DNA of 5,754 nucleotides. Source: CAZITB01 sp964542055. Its GTDB lineage: Bacteria > Planctomycetota > Phycisphaerae > Sedimentisphaerales > CAMDDF01. The stretch covers positions 1-5,754 of the forward strand of contig CAZITB010000149.1 of NCBI GenBank assembly GCA_964542055.1, in the 5' to 3' direction. The notes beneath the pieces are model-generated. The model was not told the origin of the DNA, did no database searches, and was given only the letters and a program-made list of their open reading frames with translations. A program made the translations under genes and the position numbers. This document shows, piece by piece, positions 5,666 through 5,754 of the stretch (the first letter of the stretch is position 1; every line of letters begins with the position of its first letter).

Positions 5666-5670
5666 TTGCT

Positions 5671-5754
5671 TTATTTTTTTTGTTCGATGGATTTGAAGTG
5701 ATTACCGCATTTACGGCACTTGTGATAGCGTACAGGCGGCTTAGTGCCTTGTAC
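5671..5754 (-). CDS. C-terminal end of a zinc-ribbon protein (cut by window edge)
   Basis: The last 27 codons of a gene that continues beyond the window. The residues include TKPPVRYHKCRKCGNHFKSIE (4-24), ending EQKK before a TAA. The CRKC pair within an RYHKCRKCGNHFKS context looks like the second half of a Cys4 zinc ribbon, similar in layout to the NrdR-type N-terminal ribbon (basic-Cys-x-x-Cys-Gly-x-x-Phe); the first Cys pair would lie outside the window. Small phage zinc-ribbon proteins of this kind are common next to packaging genes and may bind DNA or regulate late transcription, but the part seen cannot tell which. The frame runs open to the last base of the window. Confidence 0.7.
   Translation of the reverse strand, partial: VQGTKPPVRYHKCRKCGNHFKSIEQKK

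Larger units (their letters stand above)
5524..5670 (-). other. Intergenic region upstream of the terminase genes
   Basis: The 147 bases between the zinc-ribbon stop and terS hold, in minus-strand order, the 17-base palindrome, an AT-rich stretch (about 5575-5640) with a GATAAT box at 5612-5617 and TTAATTAA at 5590-5597, the AAGGGG ribosome site, and the mini-ORF. As the largest gap near the head of the packaging genes it is a natural place for a late promoter, but I find no convincing -35 element for a standard sigma-70 promoter. A phage-specific promoter or read-through from upstream remains possible. Confidence 0.4.

Overview
The window is a piece of a tailed double-stranded DNA phage or prophage (Caudoviricetes). 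It carries the DNA-packaging and head-assembly module, and every gene lies on the minus strand. In transcription order (from high to low coordinates) it reads: end of a zinc-ribbon protein (cut by the window edge), an 11-codon mini-ORF abutting the terminase small subunit, terminase small subunit, terminase large subunit, P22-like portal, a 118-residue protein of unknown role, a 47-residue small ORF, a 171- to 212-base spacer with hairpins and a start-less open frame, a glutamine-rich scaffolding protein, and the first 89 residues of an N4-gp56-type major capsid protein (cut by the other edge).

The genes are tightly packed. terS and terL overlap by 23 bases, terL and portal are 7 bases apart, portal and the 118-residue gene 7 bases, the 118-residue gene and the 47-residue ORF 15 bases, and scaffold and capsid 15 bases. 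This suggests a single late operon. The only clear breaks are 1103-1314 (before the scaffold) and 5524-5670 (before terS). Several genes have good Shine-Dalgarno sequences (scaffold AGGAG, capsid AAAGGA, mini-ORF AAGGGG). The terL and portal starts are weak and probably depend on translational coupling.

Functionally, the small and large terminase subunits recognise and cut the phage DNA and pump it through the portal into a procapsid, which is built from the major capsid protein around the scaffold. The P22-like portal and N4-type capsid suggest a podovirus-like head, but no tail gene is in view, so the morphotype is not proven. The host cannot be named from the sequence. Shine-Dalgarno use and ordinary TAA/TAG stops fit a bacterial host with the standard code. 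No integrase, tRNA, CRISPR, insertion sequence or host gene is visible.

I do not see a clearly new biological system. The points most worth a second look are: the mini-ORF with a strong ribosome site that lies in frame with terS and is separated from it by a single TAA; the spacer before the scaffold, which holds a 48-codon open frame without a standard start as well as several hairpins; the 17-base perfect palindrome upstream of terS; and the two small conserved-looking proteins between portal and scaffold.
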